DNA of 40,627 nt from DASPXK01 sp035637315 (GCA_035637315.1 DASPXK010000171.1:1-40627); one strand, 5' to 3'; shown: positions 1 through 8,288, numbered from the stretch's first letter. Notes: a model not told the origin generated them from the letters alone. Translations and numbers: made by a program.

Positions 1-2
1 GC

Positions 3-140
3 GACGCCAGCCACTACCTGCGCCTGTACATCAACTACCTTCGCCAGAAGATCGAGCCTAACCCCGCCAGCCCGACCTACATCCTCACCGAGCGCGGGGT
101 TGGCTACCGGTTCGTCGACTACGCGCGAGAGAAGCGCTGA
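3..140 (+). CDS. OmpR/KdpE-type response regulator, C-terminal end (5' truncated by window)
   Basis: The first 45 codons visible are the end of a winged-helix DNA-binding domain. The segment LRLYINYLRQKIE followed by TERGVGYRF is the recognition helix and C-terminal beta-hairpin typical of OmpR/PhoB-family regulators, with spacing closest to KdpE. The receiver domain and the start lie outside the window, so the partner kinase and target genes cannot be seen. The stop is TGA at 138-140. A diverged copy of the last 126 bp follows immediately (158-283). Family assignment is good; the KdpE subtype is inference from a short stretch. Confidence 0.8.
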   Translation, partial: DASHYLRLYINYLRQKIEPNPASPTYILTERGVGYRFVDYAREKR

Positions 141-157
141 GAGGCGCACGGCTCCCC

Positions 158-283
158 TACCTGCGCCTGTACATCAACTACCTTCGCCGGAAAATCGAGC
201 CCAACCCCGCCAGCCCGACCTGCATCCTCACCGAACGCGGGGTTGTCTACCGCTTCGTCGACTACGCGCGAGAGAAAAACTGA
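158..283 (+). pseudogene. Partial tandem duplicate of the response-regulator 3' end
   Basis: Positions 158-283 repeat 15-140 with a 143-bp period. I count 10 differences in 126 bp. The copy has no start or upstream domain of its own and lies in a different frame from the parent, so it is a gene fragment. Its translation keeps the wing but changes the conserved TERGVGYRF to TERGVVYRF and a Tyr to Cys, which suggests relaxed selection. The antisense strand of this fragment supplies the last codons of the YfhO-like gene, which ends at 228. Confidence 0.8.
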
Positions 284-3272
284 GCACGATCGCGCAGAAC
301 CCCAGGCTGTCTGCGCTGATGGCCCGGCCCAGGCGGAAAGAGAGCGGGTCGAAGACGAAATCCACGGTGTGCGGCCCGGGCGGGAGTCGGACCGCCCGGA
401 AGAGGAAGTTGGCCAGGTAGACGGGCGTCTCGACGTCATCCAGACGGGCCTGCCAGCCGCGATGGTAGGTGTCGGTCAGGACCAGGTAGCCGCCAGGCCC
501 GTCGGGCGTGCGGACGCGCACGTGGTCGGTCGAGAGGTCGGTCACCTCGGCGGCGGGCGGGATCACATCTGGGCGTGGGGTCGAGCCTGGCTGAGGCTCC
601 ACCAGCGGCAGTCCGTCAAACGGCCCCTCCTCCAGGATGACCTGGCGCCCGGCGTCGAACGGTCGGGCGGCCAGCCGGGGCAGCGCCGATTGCTCGGCCC
701 GTGAGCGGCGGGCGATGGCCTCGGGGACGATGTACGCGCGCGGAAAGGCTGCCTGGTCCTCCAGGACCGTCGCCTGCGCGCCCTGGTAGATCGGGCGCAG
801 CTTGGCGCGGTCGGCCCCGAAGATCGACCGTACCGACCCGTCTGGACCGACCAGCCCGATGCCAAAGATCCGGGTCTGGCCGCGCGGGTACAGCTGGCGC
901 ACCTCGAGCCAGCTGACGTCGAGCGGCTCGATTGGGATCGCCGCGCGATAGACGCTGGTCCGCGTCGGCAGGCCGGCCGGGTCGATATCGGGGACCGTCC
1001 CGGCCGAGGGCGCCTTCGAGTGGCGGACCACCGGCAGCACGTCGGCACGGTCGTAGGCGTTCTCGGCGACGTGCTCGCCAGCGCGAAGCGCTACCGCCCG
1101 CCGGCCTCCGTCTCCATCCATCAGCTCCAGCTCGGCGGTAGGCGTCCCCTGCTCGGCCTGGATACCGTCGATCAACGTGGCCAGTACGCGCACCTCGACC
1201 GTCCGAAACGGCTCGATGGCGAAGGCCTCCAGGCCGGTCCGGTTGTAGGCCGCGCCGTTGAACAGAGCGTTGTACGGGCGGTAGGCGGTCCCATCCACGA
1301 TCATGATGTCGGTTGGCGGGTCGGGCACGACCACGTAGCGCACGCCCCACAGGTCCAGCAGCACGTCTTGCTGGCGCTCGACGCTTGTGGCGTACTCGTA
1401 GTGGCGCTGCGACTGGAGTGAACTGTAGCCGTCGACTGTCGGAACATCGGCGTACAGGAGTCGATTCGGCTCGAGGTAGCGCAGCGCCGGGTCGGCCACG
1501 ACCCTGCCGCCATCCTGGGTAGCCAGGAAGCGCGTCAGGGGGGCCGGCTCGACGAGCTCGGACAGCGGCGCAAGGGGATGGAAGTCATAGCCGAAGACGA
1601 GCAAGTCGCCAGCTACCAGGGTGACCAGCAACGTTGCCCAGAGGGAGGTCGGCCGAGGTCGCAGACACCAGCCGACCGCCAGGAGCCCGGCCGCGAGCAA
1701 CAGCCCTAAGCTCAGCGCCGTCTTCGGCTCGCTCAGGTCGAGCGCGCGAACGAGCTGGTCGTAGACGAGCGGGCCCTTCAGCCAGCTGTGCTCGTGGGGC
1801 ACGGCGATGTAGCTGTCGTCGACGATCTGGAGCCAGCGGACCGGATCGGCGACCAGTCGAGTGTGAAGGGCCACCACTAGCCAGCTCAGGGCTCCACAGG
1901 AGAGCACGGTTAGCAGCCCGACCGCTGCACCGAGCCAGGAGCGGCGCCGAAGCGCCACCAGCCAGTCCGCGCCAAAGGCCGCCAGCCCGCCGGCCGCCAG
2001 GACGACCAGGTAGGCGAAGCGTCCTGGCGCGCGGAGCGAGGAGAAGCCCGGCAGGTTCCAGAGCAGCAGATGAACGTTGATGAACGGGCTCTGATCGGCC
2101 AGTCCGACCGCGAGCCCGAACAGGCCGAGCAGGATGAAAAACGGGATGAGCCGATGTCGCCCGAACAGCAACCCCAACGGGATGAGGACGAGCGGCGCCA
2201 TCCCGACGTACAGGAAGCTCTCCCACTGCTGCCACAGCATCACGTTGCGGCCGTCCTCCAGCCTGAACAGGTAGGGGAACAGCACCGTGACCAGGTTCTG
2301 CCAGCGCAGCGGCCAGGTCGTGGCCAGGTCGTAGCCCAGGCCCGGTCCTCGATAGGAGGTACGTCCCAGCTCGTACAGCGGCAACCACTGAACGGCCGCA
2401 CCGGCCAGGCCGATCGCAGTCACGAGCCCTGGCGCCCAGATAAGCAGAAGCGCGCGCTCCCAGCTGAGCCCTGCGACCGGGCCAACGAGCAGGCGGTAGG
2501 CGACGAACAAGCCGAGCGCGAGCAGGATCATTGCGATCGGCTGAATGTGCACGCCAAGCGCCGCCACTGCGAATACCAGCCCGGCGCCCACCAGAAGCCG
2601 CTGGCGGGCCCAGCCGCGACGCCGAAGCGCCAGCTCGACGAGCAGCAAGATGAGCGGCAGCCAGGCCGCGCTGCGGACCAGGTTCTCGTGCTGGATCTGG
2701 GTGACGAAGAAGCTGCCAAAGGCGAACACCAGCGCCCCGACCAATCCGCCCCAGGGTCGGAGGCCGAGGGTCCGCAGAAAGGCGAGCATGAACGAGCCGG
2801 CCAGAAAGACATGGAGCGCCCGCAACGCTGTCAACGACGCGGTCGGCGAGAGGAGCGGCAACAGCAGCAGGTTCAGGGGATAGAGCATCCCCATCTCGCC
2901 ATCCGCGAAGAGCGGGTAGCCGCCGAATATGAGCGGCATCCACAGCGGCAGGCTGCCATGTTTGAGCTGTTCCGCATACCAGCGGCCGAGCGGCGCATAG
3001 AACAGGTACGTGTCGCGCTCGTAGAACACCCTCTCGCCGAAGAGCCCGTCCCGGAACAGCACGAGGCAACACAGCGCCAGTACGACGTACGGGACCAGGT
3101 GGCGAGTCGCGAGTCGCGAGTCGCGAGTCGGGCGCGACCTGTTCTCGCCAGTAGTTGGGGGTCGGCAGTCGGGAGTCGGGCGCGACGTGTTCTGGTGCAC
3201 CTGGGGCTGGTTGCCTATGACCGAAACCGGCGTCCGTGACTCGCTAGCCGCGACTTGGGACTTGTCGCACAC
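228..3272 (-). CDS. YfhO-family multispanning membrane protein
   Basis: A 1014-residue protein with many hydrophobic segments: about a dozen in the first 570 residues, then a large soluble part and a final hydrophobic stretch. The opening LFYAPLGRWYAEQLKHGSLPLW and the GGYPLFADGEMGMLYPLN region are typical of YfhO-type proteins, which resemble GT-C glycosyltransferases and act in cell-surface glycosylation. Start: GTG at 3272 touches the stop of the methyltransferase. The first roughly 60 residues are encoded by heptanucleotide repeats (GCGAGTC units), and I see no ATG or GTG between them and the first membrane helix, so the extension is probably translated. The C-terminal tail is antisense to the duplicated regulator fragment. 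It is the last gene of the minus-strand glycan cluster. The exact sugar or acceptor is unknown. Confidence 0.82.
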   Translation of the reverse strand: MCDKSQVAASESRTPVSVIGNQPQVHQNTSRPTPDCRPPTTGENRSRPTRDSRLATRHLVPYVVLALCCLVLFRDGLFGERVFYERDTYLFYAPLGRWYAEQLKHGSLPLWMPLIFGGYPLFADGEMGMLYPLNLLLLPLLSPTASLTALRALHVFLAGSFMLAFLRTLGLRPWGGLVGALVFAFGSFFVTQIQHENLVRSAAWLPLILLLVELALRRRGWARQRLLVGAGLVFAVAALGVHIQPIAMILLALGLFVAYRLLVGPVAGLSWERALLLIWAPGLVTAIGLAGAAVQWLPLYELGRTSYRGPGLGYDLATTWPLRWQNLVTVLFPYLFRLEDGRNVMLWQQWESFLYVGMAPLVLIPLGLLFGRHRLIPFFILLGLFGLAVGLADQSPFINVHLLLWNLPGFSSLRAPGRFAYLVVLAAGGLAAFGADWLVALRRRSWLGAAVGLLTVLSCGALSWLVVALHTRLVADPVRWLQIVDDSYIAVPHEHSWLKGPLVYDQLVRALDLSEPKTALSLGLLLAAGLLAVGWCLRPRPTSLWATLLVTLVAGDLLVFGYDFHPLAPLSELVEPAPLTRFLATQDGGRVVADPALRYLEPNRLLYADVPTVDGYSSLQSQRHYEYATSVERQQDVLLDLWGVRYVVVPDPPTDIMIVDGTAYRPYNALFNGAAYNRTGLEAFAIEPFRTVEVRVLATLIDGIQAEQGTPTAELELMDGDGGRRAVALRAGEHVAENAYDRADVLPVVRHSKAPSAGTVPDIDPAGLPTRTSVYRAAIPIEPLDVSWLEVRQLYPRGQTRIFGIGLVGPDGSVRSIFGADRAKLRPIYQGAQATVLEDQAAFPRAYIVPEAIARRSRAEQSALPRLAARPFDAGRQVILEEGPFDGLPLVEPQPGSTPRPDVIPPAAEVTDLSTDHVRVRTPDGPGGYLVLTDTYHRGWQARLDDVETPVYLANFLFRAVRLPPGPHTVDFVFDPLSFRLGRAISADSLGFCAIVLSFSLARSRRSGRQPRVR

Positions 3273-3325
3273 CTAGCCCGCCGCATGAACCACTCGCGAC
3301 CCGTGACTCGAGACTCGCGACTCGG
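3102..3325. repeat. Inverted pair of heptanucleotide tandem arrays at the methyltransferase/YfhO junction
   Basis: Four perfect GCGAGTC units occupy 3102-3129, and a looser set of TCGGGAG-like units lies at 3158-3180. The opposite orientation appears at 3293-3325 as CTCGCGA, CCCGTGA, CTCGAGA, CTCGCGA. The arrays are read through by both neighbouring genes: the methyltransferase tail and the YfhO N-terminus. They have the 7-bp period seen elsewhere in the window. Confidence 0.85.
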
Positions 3326-4082
3326 CGCGCCGTCCGACGGCGAACACGGACAGGCCCCAGCGAAGGCCCGTCGTGCTGACCAGGGCCGCCTCGAGCGCGA
3401 GCAGTTCGGCCAGCAGGCGATTGAGCGGACCCGGCGGCAGCCAGAGGTCGGTGACGCCACCCCCGCCGCCGTTGCGCCGCTCGAGGAATCGTTTGGCTGG
3501 GGCGAGTGGAAAGAGCAGGCTGTTGGCGTAGCTCGCGTGCTCCACGACCAGGCCCGAGGCGCGCATCTTAGCGACCAGCTCCTGGCGCGTATAGCGATGG
3601 CGCGTGTGCACCGCGTCGTCGTGCGCGCCGCGGATCCAGTCGTACGCCGGCACTCGAATCAACAAGACGCCACCAGGACGGAGCACGCGGTGAAGCTCCT
3701 CGAGCGCCACGACGTCGTCCGCGACCGCGAGGTGATACAGCACGTCGAAGCTGGTTACCAGATCGAAGCTGGCCGACCGAATCGGCAACGCGTCGATCGA
3801 GCCGCGGACCAGCCGCTCGACGCGACGGCAGCGTGCGAACGTGAGCGCCCGCGGGGATAGGTCCATCCCCGTCACTCGGCCGCGCTCGGCCAGATACCGA
3901 GTCATCCCGCCGGAGCCACAGCCCGCGTCGAGTATCTCGAGCCGGCTCGCGGTGTCGCCATTCGGCTCCGGCTGCCGAGGCGGAAACCGGTCGAGGAGGG
4001 CGATCGAGATTCGGCGCATTCCGACGTACCACCAGTGGCGCTCCTCCTGGCGGAACATCAGGTCGTACTGCTCGCGCTCCAT
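3273..4082 (-). CDS. Class I SAM-dependent methyltransferase
   Basis: 269 residues. The SAM-binding motif I is clear as LDAGCGSGG at residues 51-59, followed by the acidic end of strand 2 (GMDLSP) and a post-motif FDLVTSFDVLYHL. This is the Methyltransf_11/25 type of small-molecule or lipid/sugar methyltransferase. Its position between the DegT aminotransferase and the YfhO-like protein suggests it modifies a surface sugar or lipid-linked precursor. The start ATG at 4082 begins MEREQYDLMF, the usual start in such proteins (a Glu-rich region with WW before the first helix). The last 15 or so residues are heptad-repeat-derived (AESRVSSHGSRV) and unlikely to be conserved. The substrate is unknown. 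Confidence 0.85.
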   Translation of the reverse strand: MEREQYDLMFRQEERHWWYVGMRRISIALLDRFPPRQPEPNGDTASRLEILDAGCGSGGMTRYLAERGRVTGMDLSPRALTFARCRRVERLVRGSIDALPIRSASFDLVTSFDVLYHLAVADDVVALEELHRVLRPGGVLLIRVPAYDWIRGAHDDAVHTRHRYTRQELVAKMRASGLVVEHASYANSLLFPLAPAKRFLERRNGGGGGVTDLWLPPGPLNRLLAELLALEAALVSTTGLRWGLSVFAVGRRAESRVSSHGSRVVHAAG

Positions 4083-4131
4083 AGCTCAGTTAGTCTGTTG
4101 GTCTAAAGCGGAGGAGCTGGCCGGCTGATAG

Positions 4132-4188
4132 CCCTCACCCCCCCGCCCCCTCCCCCAAGCTTGGGGTAGGGGGTTGGGGGGCGGGGGC
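4132..4188. repeat. C-rich/G-rich imperfect palindrome (REP-like)
   Basis: The 135-bp gap between the DegT and methyltransferase genes holds a run of C-blocks, a central AAGCTT at about 4157-4162, then matching G-blocks. It could form a strong imperfect hairpin in RNA from either strand. There is no T-run, so a standard intrinsic terminator is not shown. Sequences of this CCCTCNCCC...GGGNGAGGG style are common intergenic repeats in high-GC bacteria (from memory). It may attenuate transcription within the cluster. Confidence 0.6.
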
Positions 4189-4217
4189 GAACCAATCGGT
4201 GCGGACACCTAAACGGC

Positions 4218-5336
4218 CTACCCCCGGGTAGCGGCAGCCGATAGCTCATTTACCGCGTCTGCCACGCGGTCGACCTGATCGACCGACAGCTCCGGAAAGA
4301 TCGGCAGCGACAGGATGCGGCTGGCCAGCCGCTCGGTGACTGGCAGGCTGCCTACTCGCAATCCAAGGTCGGCGAACGCGGGCTGCAGGTGAGTGGGGAT
4401 GGGATAGTGCACGTCCGAACCGATCATCCGCCTGGCCAGGTCGGCCTTCAGCGCGTCGCGATCGTCCGCCTCCACGACGTAGAGGTGATAGACGTGGCAC
4501 GCCCACGGCCGCTCGGCCGGAGTGGTGACGCCGTGTAGACGCTCGCCATAACGCTGCGCGAGTTGGCGGCGTCGCTCGTTTGCGCGCTCCAGATAGCGCA
4601 GCTTGACGCGCAGAATGGCGGCCTGCATCTCGTCTAGCCGCGAGTTGATGCCATGCATCTCGCTCAGATAACGCTCGCGCCAGCCGTAGCTGCGCAGCAG
4701 CCGGGCCCGCTGGGCCACCGCGTCGTCGTTGGTGGTGACCATTCCGCCGTCGCCGTAGGCGCCGAGGTTCTTGGTCGGGTAGAAGCTAAAGGCGGCCGCG
4801 TCACCCAGGCTGCCCACTCGCCGCCCCTTGTACGAGGCGCCGTGCGCCTGGGCGCAGTCTTCGACTAGCTTGATCCCGCGGGGGCGGACGATGTCCGCGA
4901 TCGCGTCGACGTCGGCCGGCTGGCCGTACAGATGCACCCCCAGGACCGCGCGAGTGCGGGACGACAGTTTCGACCCGAGCAGGTTCGGATCGAGGTTACG
5001 GGTGGCCGGGTCTACGTCGACGAAGACCGGCTGCGCGCCCGTCTCCCGGATCGCCGCGACCGGCGGAACGCCGGCGTTGGCAACGGTGATGACCTCGTCG
5101 CCCGGCTCGACGCCGACTGCCTGCAGGCTCAATCGGACCGCGTCGGTGCCGCTGGCCACCCCGATCCCGTGCCGGGCGCCGCAGAAGGCAGCGAAGTCGG
5201 CCTCGAACGCGCGGTGCTCCTGACCGTGAATGAACCAGCCACTGTCGAGGACGCGCGCGATAGCAACGTCCAGCTCGGCCTTGTGCGCCAGGTACTGCGG
5301 CCGCGCGTCGAAGATGGGAATTGGCCCGCTGCTCAT
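4218..5336 (-). CDS. DegT/DnrJ/EryC1/StrS-family PLP-dependent sugar aminotransferase
   Basis: 372 residues, the usual family length. The PLP-binding lysine is in FSFYPTKNLGAYGDGG (K189), the PLP-ring aspartate in KLVEDCAQAHG (D160), and the phosphate-binding SGTDA near residue 62. The family transfers an amino group from glutamate or glutamine to a keto-sugar nucleotide, giving amino sugars for surface glycans or natural products. It overlaps the upstream SDR gene by 4 bp (5333-5336), so the two are translationally coupled and probably act in sequence: the SDR enzyme makes or processes the NDP-keto sugar and this enzyme aminates it. The precise sugar is not predictable here. Confidence 0.9.
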   Translation of the reverse strand: MSSGPIPIFDARPQYLAHKAELDVAIARVLDSGWFIHGQEHRAFEADFAAFCGARHGIGVASGTDAVRLSLQAVGVEPGDEVITVANAGVPPVAAIRETGAQPVFVDVDPATRNLDPNLLGSKLSSRTRAVLGVHLYGQPADVDAIADIVRPRGIKLVEDCAQAHGASYKGRRVGSLGDAAAFSFYPTKNLGAYGDGGMVTTNDDAVAQRARLLRSYGWRERYLSEMHGINSRLDEMQAAILRVKLRYLERANERRRQLAQRYGERLHGVTTPAERPWACHVYHLYVVEADDRDALKADLARRMIGSDVHYPIPTHLQPAFADLGLRVGSLPVTERLASRILSLPIFPELSVDQVDRVADAVNELSAAATRG

Positions 5337-6376
5337 CCCAAGCCCGCTCGGCTTGCGACGCTCGCGTGGGCGGGCTCACCCCAGTACTCGGCACGGTTCT
5401 GGCGGTAAAAGGCGATCGTCCGCTCCAATCCCTCGCGCAGGGAGGTCCGCGGCTCCCAGCCGAGCGCTCGCCGGATCTTGTTGAAGTCGGTGTAGACGCT
5501 GCCGATGTCGATCGCCTTCTTATCGTCGGGAAACGGCACCAGGCGGTAGCTCGCATGCCCGACCAGCTCGATGAGAAGCTCGAGCAGATCACGCAGGCTA
5601 ATCGGCTCAGGGCCGCCCAGGTTGAAGACCTGCCCGTTGGCTGCGTCGGACGCGCCGGCCAGCAGGAAAGCCTCGCAAACGTCGTCGACGTACGTGAAGT
5701 CTCGCAGCTGCGAGCCATCGCCGAACAGCTGGACCTGCTCGCCATCCAGGACCTGCTTGATAAACCAGCCGATCGCCGTCTGGCGATTGTTCCTGACCAG
5801 CATCCGCGGACCGTAGGTGTTGGTCAGTCGCAGTGAGCAGGCACGGACGCCGTACACGTTGTTGTAGAGGAGGTGGTACCACTCGCCAGCCATCTTGTTG
5901 ATGCCGTTGACGTCGGTCGGGTGAACCACGTGGCGCTCGTCGACCGGCAGGTAGTCCGGCCTGCCGTAGATCTGGCGTGTGCTGGCGAAGACGACCTTGA
6001 CCGACGGGTTTCGGTGGCGACAGACCTCCAGGAGCGAGAGCTGGGCGCGGCAGTTGATCTCGAGGTCGGTGAACGGATCGCGCATGCTGTCGATGTGGCT
6101 AACCTGGCCGGCGAGGTTGAAGATGATGTCCTGACCGGCGACCAATCGCTCCATTGCGAGCGCGTCCCGGACGTCGACGGTGCGGGTCGCGACGCGGTCC
6201 TCGATCTCAACGATGTTGAATGGATTGCCGCCCGTCTCAGGGACGAGCGAGTCGACCAGCAAGACCTCGGCCCCCAGGTCGACGAGGCGAGCAGCCAGGT
6301 TGGAGCCGATGAATCCCAGCCCCCCCGTGACCATCACGCGCTTGCCCTCGTAGAACTTGCCAGCCCGATACGGCAT
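5333..6376 (-). CDS. NAD-dependent SDR epimerase/dehydratase (NDP-sugar)
   Basis: 347 residues of the extended SDR family. The Rossmann glycine motif is VTGGLGFIGSN (residues 16-26). NLAGQVSH, the FASTRQIYG strand and the LRLTNTYGPRM segment are typical of nucleotide-sugar 4,6-dehydratases and epimerases. The odd point is the catalytic YxxxK: the aligned stretch reads VNGINKMAGE, so the Tyr is Asn157 while Lys161 is kept. I recall related proteins with the same NGINK form, so this may be a subfamily trait rather than a mutation. It sits between the GT2 and the aminotransferase, and ends by overlapping the latter by 4 bp. The start ATG at 6376 begins 4 bp after the GT2 stop. Confidence 0.88.
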   Translation of the reverse strand: MPYRAGKFYEGKRVMVTGGLGFIGSNLAARLVDLGAEVLLVDSLVPETGGNPFNIVEIEDRVATRTVDVRDALAMERLVAGQDIIFNLAGQVSHIDSMRDPFTDLEINCRAQLSLLEVCRHRNPSVKVVFASTRQIYGRPDYLPVDERHVVHPTDVNGINKMAGEWYHLLYNNVYGVRACSLRLTNTYGPRMLVRNNRQTAIGWFIKQVLDGEQVQLFGDGSQLRDFTYVDDVCEAFLLAGASDAANGQVFNLGGPEPISLRDLLELLIELVGHASYRLVPFPDDKKAIDIGSVYTDFNKIRRALGWEPRTSLREGLERTIAFYRQNRAEYWGEPAHASVASRAGLG

Positions 6377-6379
6377 TCT

Positions 6380-7123
6380 TCAAGCCTCCCTGGTCTGCTC
6401 GGCCCGCCGTCCGCGGCCGATCAGCCGCGGGAAGATCAAGCGCACCCATAATTTTAGGAGGTCGACGCCCACCCGTCCGACGCGCCGGAAGTTGAAGAAC
6501 TGGGACTGTCCGTAGGCGCGGTGATAGTGATGGACGGGGACCTCGGTGAGCCGAAAGCGGGCCTGCTCGATCTTGGTCATGAGCTCGACGCAGATCACGC
6601 CGCTGTCCTGGGTGAGCTCGACCTCGTCGAACACCCGCTTGCGAATCAGCCGAAAATCGCAGTCGACGTCGCGGACGTGCAGATTGAAGGCGGCCCGCAC
6701 GATCCAGTGGTACAGCTTGCCGATAACGACGCGGTGGAGCGGATCGTGCCGCTGGATCTTGTAGCCCTGGACCATGTCGACGTCGTCGCGCAGCCGCTCG
6801 ACGAGCAGCTTGAACTCGCGCGGGTCGTATTGAGCATCGCCATCCGTGTAGCAGATCAGCTCTTTGGAGGCGTTGGCAAAGCCGCTTCGGAGGGCGCCCC
6901 CGTAGCCGCGGTTGGTAGGGTGGCTGACAACCCGCAGCTTGGGATAACGGGTCCGCAGATCGGCCAGGATCTCGGCGGTATGATCGGGACTGCCGTCATT
7001 GACCACGATTACCTCGTAATCGTCGGTCAGCGCGCGGAGCGTCCGGTCTGCCGTGACTACCATGCTGGCGATGGTGCCTGCGTCGTTGTAGGCAGGGAAG
7101 AACGCGGTAATGGAGCGGGGCAC
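6380..7123 (-). CDS. GT2-family glycosyltransferase (DPM/polyprenyl-phosphate type)
   Basis: 247 residues from the GTG at 7123. The reading frame stays open further upstream, but the GTG has a good Shine-Dalgarno (GGAGAGG, 4 nt before) and the family fold begins directly at ITAFFPAYND. The GT2 nucleotide-sugar motif VVNDGSPD (41-48) and the metal-binding TDGDAQYD (93-100) are intact. These enzymes move a sugar from NDP-sugar to a lipid phosphate at the inner face of the membrane. The arginine-rich C-terminal IFPRLIGRGRRAEQ after a weak hydrophobic stretch may hold it to the membrane. It is the first gene of the minus-strand glycan cluster; donor sugar unknown. Confidence 0.88.
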   Translation of the reverse strand: MPRSITAFFPAYNDAGTIASMVVTADRTLRALTDDYEVIVVNDGSPDHTAEILADLRTRYPKLRVVSHPTNRGYGGALRSGFANASKELICYTDGDAQYDPREFKLLVERLRDDVDMVQGYKIQRHDPLHRVVIGKLYHWIVRAAFNLHVRDVDCDFRLIRKRVFDEVELTQDSGVICVELMTKIEQARFRLTEVPVHHYHRAYGQSQFFNFRRVGRVGVDLLKLWVRLIFPRLIGRGRRAEQTREA

Positions 7124-7349
7124 CAGGCCTCTCCGCGATGGCGGGCTCGGAAGCCGAGCACGAGTCGGGTGGGACTCGACCGCGCGACTCGCAGCTCGTA
7201 AGGCGGCAACACAGGATACCAGACGAACCTGAGGCGGGCCAACGAGGCGGGCGCCCATCTGAGCAGGGGTGAAGCATTCGCGCAACACCGCTCCGGAGGT
7301 CAGGCCTGGCGGCGCGAACGCTTCGCCCCTATCGGCGTGCGGGCGACCC

Positions 7350-7379
7350 TTGACAGCCTCGCCCGAGCCGGCGTATCTA
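7350..7379 (+). promoter_or_regulatory. Sigma70-like promoter of the J-domain gene
   Basis: TTGACA at 7350-7355 and TATCTA at 7374-7379 with an 18-bp spacer lie 35 bp upstream of the ATG at 7415. The -35 is consensus and the -10 matches four of six positions. It is the best promoter-like match I noticed in the window. The remaining 7124-7349 stretch between the divergent genes shows only degenerate GACTCG-type repeat fragments. Confidence 0.55.
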
Positions 7380-7414
7380 ACAATACGAGCCCATTCCTCT
7401 GATGGCGGCGCTGA

Positions 7415-7825
7415 ATGGCTGGCTACCTGGAATACTACGAAACCCTGGGCATCGGCGAAGGCGCGACGACGGCGCAGGTCCGTAGCGCGTACCGCCGGGC
7501 GGCGCGGGCCCACCATCCTGACCTGAATCCCGGCGACGCCGGGGCGGCCGACCGTTTCAAGCGGGTGCGCGAAGCGTACGAAGCACTGAGCGACCCGAAT
7601 CGACGTGCCATCCATGTCCGCCGGGCGGCGGGCGAGTCACGACCGCCGCAGGGTAGTGGCTCTTACACCGCGGCGTGGGGCAGTAACCGCTGGCCCAGCC
7701 CGCCGGGCGCGGCGCGGTTGGGTCCCGACGTGCTCGAGGCGTTGCTCCTGTTGCGCGCGTTTGCCCAGCAGGCCCAGCTAGAACGCCGCGTCCGCACCCT
7801 CTTTCGCTTCCTCGAGACCCTTTAA
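7415..7825 (+). CDS. Small J-domain (DnaJ-like) protein
   Basis: 136 residues. The N-terminal 65 or so residues form a complete J domain: YYETLGIGEGATTAQVRSAYRRAARAHHPDLNPG with the HPD tripeptide at 34-36, then FKRVREAYEALSDPNRR. J domains stimulate the ATPase of DnaK/Hsp70. There is no G/F linker, zinc-finger or substrate-binding domain; the rest is a short, basic, Gly/Pro-containing tail ending in a Leu-rich helix, so this is a class III-type co-chaperone. It stands alone between two minus-strand clusters and has its own promoter candidate. It converges with moaE, with a 7-bp gap. Confidence 0.88.
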   Translation: MAGYLEYYETLGIGEGATTAQVRSAYRRAARAHHPDLNPGDAGAADRFKRVREAYEALSDPNRRAIHVRRAAGESRPPQGSGSYTAAWGSNRWPSPPGAARLGPDVLEALLLLRAFAQQAQLERRVRTLFRFLETL

Positions 7826-7832
7826 ACGCCGT

Positions 7833-8276
7833 TTAGCGCGTCGGGGCTGCCAGATCGGCCGGGGCATCGCCCTCCCAGCCGATCCACTGCTGGCCGTCTG
7901 ACCAGACCTCCTTCTTCCAGATCGGCACGATCTCTTTGAGGCGGTCGATGGCGTACTGGCACGCCGCAAACGCCTCGCGGCGGTGGGGCGTGGCAACGGC
8001 GATCGCCACCGAAGCTTCGCCGATCTGGAGCACCCCGGTCCGATGCAGGATGGCGACTCGCTCCGCGCCAAACTTGATCCGCAGCTCGTCCCCGATCTCG
8101 GCCATCTTCTTCTCGGCCATCTCAGGATAGGCCTCATATTCGAGGTGGACCACCTCGCGTCCGCGCGAGTATTTGCGCGCCACGCCCAGAAAGACGCTGA
8201 CGGCACCGTCGGCGTCAGACCGCACGATTCCGGCCAGCTCCGAGGCATCTAGGGGGTGATCGACGATCTTGAACAT
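7833..8276 (-). CDS. moaE: Molybdopterin synthase catalytic subunit MoaE
   Basis: 147 residues from the ATG at 8276 (MFKIVDHPLD). The open frame continues upstream, but that part is the translated TCATCCTGAGCGAAG repeat. Family motifs are present: GAVSVFLGVAR, the LEYEAYPEMA strand, ATPHRREAF and the lysine-rich VPIWKKE with Lys114 and Lys121/122. MoaE with MoaD inserts two sulfurs into precursor Z to make molybdopterin. No MoaD or other moa gene is in the window. It follows larE and mnmA on the same strand after a repeat-filled 150-bp gap, so it may have its own promoter. The C-terminus GDAPADLAAPTR is longer than usual and looks unstructured. Confidence 0.92.
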   Translation of the reverse strand: MFKIVDHPLDASELAGIVRSDADGAVSVFLGVARKYSRGREVVHLEYEAYPEMAEKKMAEIGDELRIKFGAERVAILHRTGVLQIGEASVAIAVATPHRREAFAACQYAIDRLKEIVPIWKKEVWSDGQQWIGWEGDAPADLAAPTR

Positions 8277-8288
8277 CAGGCATGTATT

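Noticed and set aside
2070..3239. Long plus-strand open frame opposite the YfhO-like gene
   Set aside because: Composition is Gln/Arg/Glu-rich as expected for the shadow of a hydrophobic gene; no domain, no ribosome site.
3102..3325. CRISPR array
   Set aside because: Units are 7 bp and contiguous, without spacers.
4083..4120. AGCTCAGTTAG and TGGTC near the methyltransferase start, like a tRNA D-arm
   Set aside because: No anticodon arm, T-arm or acceptor stem pairs follow; the sequence is only a short coincidence.
7124..7615. Upstream extension of the GT2 gene
   Set aside because: The extra residues have no GT2 features and overlap the J-domain gene; GTG at 7123 has a fitting Shine-Dalgarno and the fold begins there.
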